NCBI GenBank assembly: GCA_030427635.1
Contig: JAUIBA010000008.1
Span: 1 to 64,000, forward strand
From: Bacteroidia bacterium
Lineage (GTDB): Bacteria > Bacteroidota > Bacteroidia > Chitinophagales > Chitinophagaceae
Direction: 5' to 3'
Length of the DNA: 64,000 bases
Of the stretch, positions 62,316 to 64,000 are shown piece by piece. Under the pieces are notes generated by a model, which worked only from the letters and a program-made list of their open reading frames with translations, searched no databases and was not told where the DNA came from. Made by a program: the position numbers and the translations under genes. Within the stretch, counting starts at the first letter, position 1, and each line of letters opens with the position of its first letter.

Positions 62316-63395
62316 TTATCTCGACAAACGGAGCGATATCATATGCACTCCATTGGCAGGACGCTGTGTGGGACGGAAAGAATAGTCCAAAGAGAAAAGT
62401 GGGCCTTTTTCTCCGAACTTCTTCTGAGCTGTAGCACCCAAAGCAATGCCGGAATACATAGTAGTAGAATTTTCCAGATTGCCTATTCCCTTTTCATAAC
62501 GGTATGCCGCGCGCAGGAATATCATGTCCTTAAAGCTGTACTCAGCTCCTGCTCCCAGATAGTCATTATTAAATGAGTTAGACTGGAAGTTAAGTATACC
62601 TGTAAGCTTGTGTACCGGTACGCTGTCTTTTGCCAGATGATGCTCATCCAGATAGAAGTCATAAGATACCCCAAAATTAAGGTAAGTAGGCATTGAGAAC
62701 TTATCGGCTGGGTATTGCTGAGACACCACAAAAGATGGTGAACTGTTTGGCTTATCAGCATTAACAGCAAATCCGGTACCAGAGAAGCGCATATTGCTAC
62801 CTAGATTACGAAGAGTGATACCAAAATGGAAGTTATCCCTCTTACCGGTAACGTACTGGATACCACCTTCAAATGCTATACCTAATGCACCTATGTTACC
62901 AACCTGCTCAGAAACGTAAGTCATAGCAGCACCGGCATTTACATGCGAAGAAAACTGCTTGGCGTAGCCCAGCTGCAGATTGAGAAACTGTGGACGGTAA
63001 GTGCCGGCACCTTCAGGCTGATCGAAAGTAGTAGAAGTAATCTCACCAAAGTTCATAGACATAAGGTTGAGACCAATAGCACCAGCATCACCTAAACGCT
63101 GGCCGATAGCTATATTGTTTACATTGATACCGGTACCACTCAGATATTGACCACGTGATACACCTATATCAGTACCGGTAGTATTACCGAGACCTGCAAT
63201 GTTTGTTTTCATTGCCTCAACACCACTGATGTGTGAAGTATTGATGGCAAAAATACCTGTGGAACGGGCCCATGGATTGATCATCAACTCAGGTGCACCT
63301 GCCTGTCCCGAACGGTCCTTATTTCCTGCCGCAGCACTCAAAGACGCGCCAACTGCAAGTATTGTAACGATCGACTTAATTGATCCTTGTTTCAT
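62316..63395 (-). CDS. PorV/PorQ family outer-membrane protein
   Basis: A 359-residue outer-membrane barrel related to PorV and PorQ (UPF0164-like). The signal peptide (SIVTILAVGASLSAAAG) is followed by INPWARSTGIFAINTSHIS, then Gly-rich amphipathic strands such as FGITLRNLGSNMRFSG, YLGAGAEYSFKDMIFLRAAYRYEKG and the final MISLRLSR. In T9SS bacteria such proteins often sit next to a large secreted partner, as here (gene ending at 63460). It is distinct from porV at 52 kb. Confidence 0.82.
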   Translation of the reverse strand: MKQGSIKSIVTILAVGASLSAAAGNKDRSGQAGAPELMINPWARSTGIFAINTSHISGVEAMKTNIAGLGNTTGTDIGVSRGQYLSGTGINVNNIAIGQRLGDAGAIGLNLMSMNFGEITSTTFDQPEGAGTYRPQFLNLQLGYAKQFSSHVNAGAAMTYVSEQVGNIGALGIAFEGGIQYVTGKRDNFHFGITLRNLGSNMRFSGTGFAVNADKPNSSPSFVVSQQYPADKFSMPTYLNFGVSYDFYLDEHHLAKDSVPVHKLTGILNFQSNSFNNDYLGAGAEYSFKDMIFLRAAYRYEKGIGNLENSTTMYSGIALGATAQKKFGEKGPLFSLDYSFRPTQRPANGVHMISLRLSR

Positions 63396-63420
63396 AAATA
63401 AGCTGAATAATTATTTGAAT

Positions 63421-63447
63421 GTTCCGGGCAGACAAGCCGCCCGGAAC
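63421..63447 (-). terminator. Intercistronic hairpin
   Basis: GTTCCGGGC and GCCCGGAAC form a perfect 9-pair stem with a 9-base loop in the 64-base gap between the two minus-strand genes. No T-run follows, so it more likely marks an mRNA processing or stability element, or a weak attenuator, than full termination. Confidence 0.45.
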
Positions 63448-63459
63448 TAATAATGTCTG

Positions 63460-64000
63460 TTAATACTGAGTTACGTCGAGCGGGCGGAGTGAACCGAACC
63501 ACTTAATTACCTTTTCACCAATTCCTTCTGCCTTAACATGTATCAGATACATACCACCGGCAATAGGCAGACCGGCTGAGTTACGAAGGTCCCAATCAAG
63601 GAATGACACACCAGGATCACTCTTAGATAGTCTACGAACCAATATTCCATCCAGTGTGTACACATTAATGTCAGCACGTGCAGGCAGATTTATTATTCTG
63701 ATACGCGTATCAAAACGACTACCGGATTTCTCATATCCTGAATATCCGTAGTAAGGGTTAGGCACAGCCTGTATCCTGTCTACAAGACCATTCTTATCGG
63801 GGTTGTCAGACAACGTAGTCTTAGCAAGTCCCTTAGTAGTGAATGTATAATATGGATTTGTTTCTTCACCCGGAGTGATGTTCGTACCTGGCGTAGCAAA
63901 TGTAGTAGCAGCATCAGTAGCCTCATATGCAGTGTAAGGTTTTGTTACACGGAACCTTAACCTTGTGGTAGTAGGTATGAGACCATCTTTCAGAGAAAGA
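63460..64000 (-). CDS. Large surface protein, C-terminal part (runs off the window)
   Basis: The frame is open from the right edge to the stop at 63460, giving at least 180 residues. The visible end includes LVDRIQAVPNPYYGYSGYE, INVYTLDGILVRRLSKSD, WDLRNSAGLPIAGGMYLIHV and VIKWFGSLRPLDVTQY. This is a FlgD-Ig/Por-tail-like C-terminal domain found at the end of long (over 1000 aa) T9SS-associated surface proteins in Bacteroidota. It is 64 bases upstream of the PorV/PorQ-family gene, probably in one operon. The N-terminal part is outside the window. Confidence 0.75.
   Translation of the reverse strand, partial: LSLKDGLIPTTTRLRFRVTKPYTAYEATDAATTFATPGTNITPGEETNPYYTFTTKGLAKTTLSDNPDKNGLVDRIQAVPNPYYGYSGYEKSGSRFDTRIRIINLPARADINVYTLDGILVRRLSKSDPGVSFLDWDLRNSAGLPIAGGMYLIHVKAEGIGEKVIKWFGSLRPLDVTQY

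Overview
The window looks like a chromosomal segment of a Bacteroidota bacterium, most probably from the Chitinophagales. The evidence is type IX secretion and gliding genes (gldD, gldJ, porU, porV), secreted proteins with type A and type B T9SS sorting domains, DUF5686, DUF3467 and S46 dipeptidyl peptidase families, a short-LID adenylate kinase, and many upstream -7 elements of the Bacteroidota form TAnnTTTG in place of -35/-10 boxes. Several start choices below rest on these promoter elements.

Layout. 0-0.1 kb: 3' end of an ISAon1/ISL3-type insertion sequence. 0.2-2 kb: tRNA-Pro, tRNA-Ser and dnaA. 2.6-7.5 kb: an S41 peptidase, an orphan histidine kinase, the AhpC/AhpD peroxide defence pair and a small muconolactone-isomerase-like protein. 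7.5-12 kb: a T9SS type B surface protein and a DPP11-like S46 peptidase. 12-14.5 kb: pyrH, gcvT and a small lipoprotein. 14.5-18.9 kb: three tandem, mosaic NHL-repeat proteins with T9SS type A tails. 19.6-25.7 kb: recQ, an aldo/keto reductase and polA, followed by an intergenic region with DnaA-box-like sites and a probable small RNA. 26.3-34.9 kb: two paralogous membrane proteins, a CoA-binding protein, a two-gene iron-sulfur redox module, a DUF5686 protein, a thioesterase and a glucosaminidase. 35-40 kb: an apparently AT-rich accessory stretch with lipoproteins, an unknown polytopic membrane protein, and an Fe(II)/2-oxoglutarate oxygenase coupled to an aldo/keto reductase. 40-42.9 kb: clpP, then adk-obg-rhodanese. 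42.9-45.3 kb: a divergent restriction-modification pair, made of a Dcm/SsoII-type cytosine methyltransferase with an N-terminal HTH and a PD-(D/E)XK-like protein. 45.3-50 kb: a MauE-thioredoxin fusion, guaA, DUF3467 and unknown lipoproteins. 50-60 kb: gldD, tadA, porV, porU, gldJ and murF. 60-64 kb: zapA, lspA, HIT, greA, a PorV/PorQ-family protein and the C-terminus of a large surface protein.

How the genes fit together. PorU and PorV are the attachment machinery that recognises C-terminal sorting domains carried by the secreted proteins in the same window (7.5-9.6 and 14.5-18.9 kb). LspA matures the many lipoproteins seen here (GldD, GldJ and the small ones). The best candidates for undescribed biology are the restriction-modification pair with an unrecognised nuclease, the oxygenase/reductase/membrane-protein cluster, the small RNA after polA, and the mosaic NHL array. 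No CRISPR array, prophage or secretion island beyond T9SS was seen.
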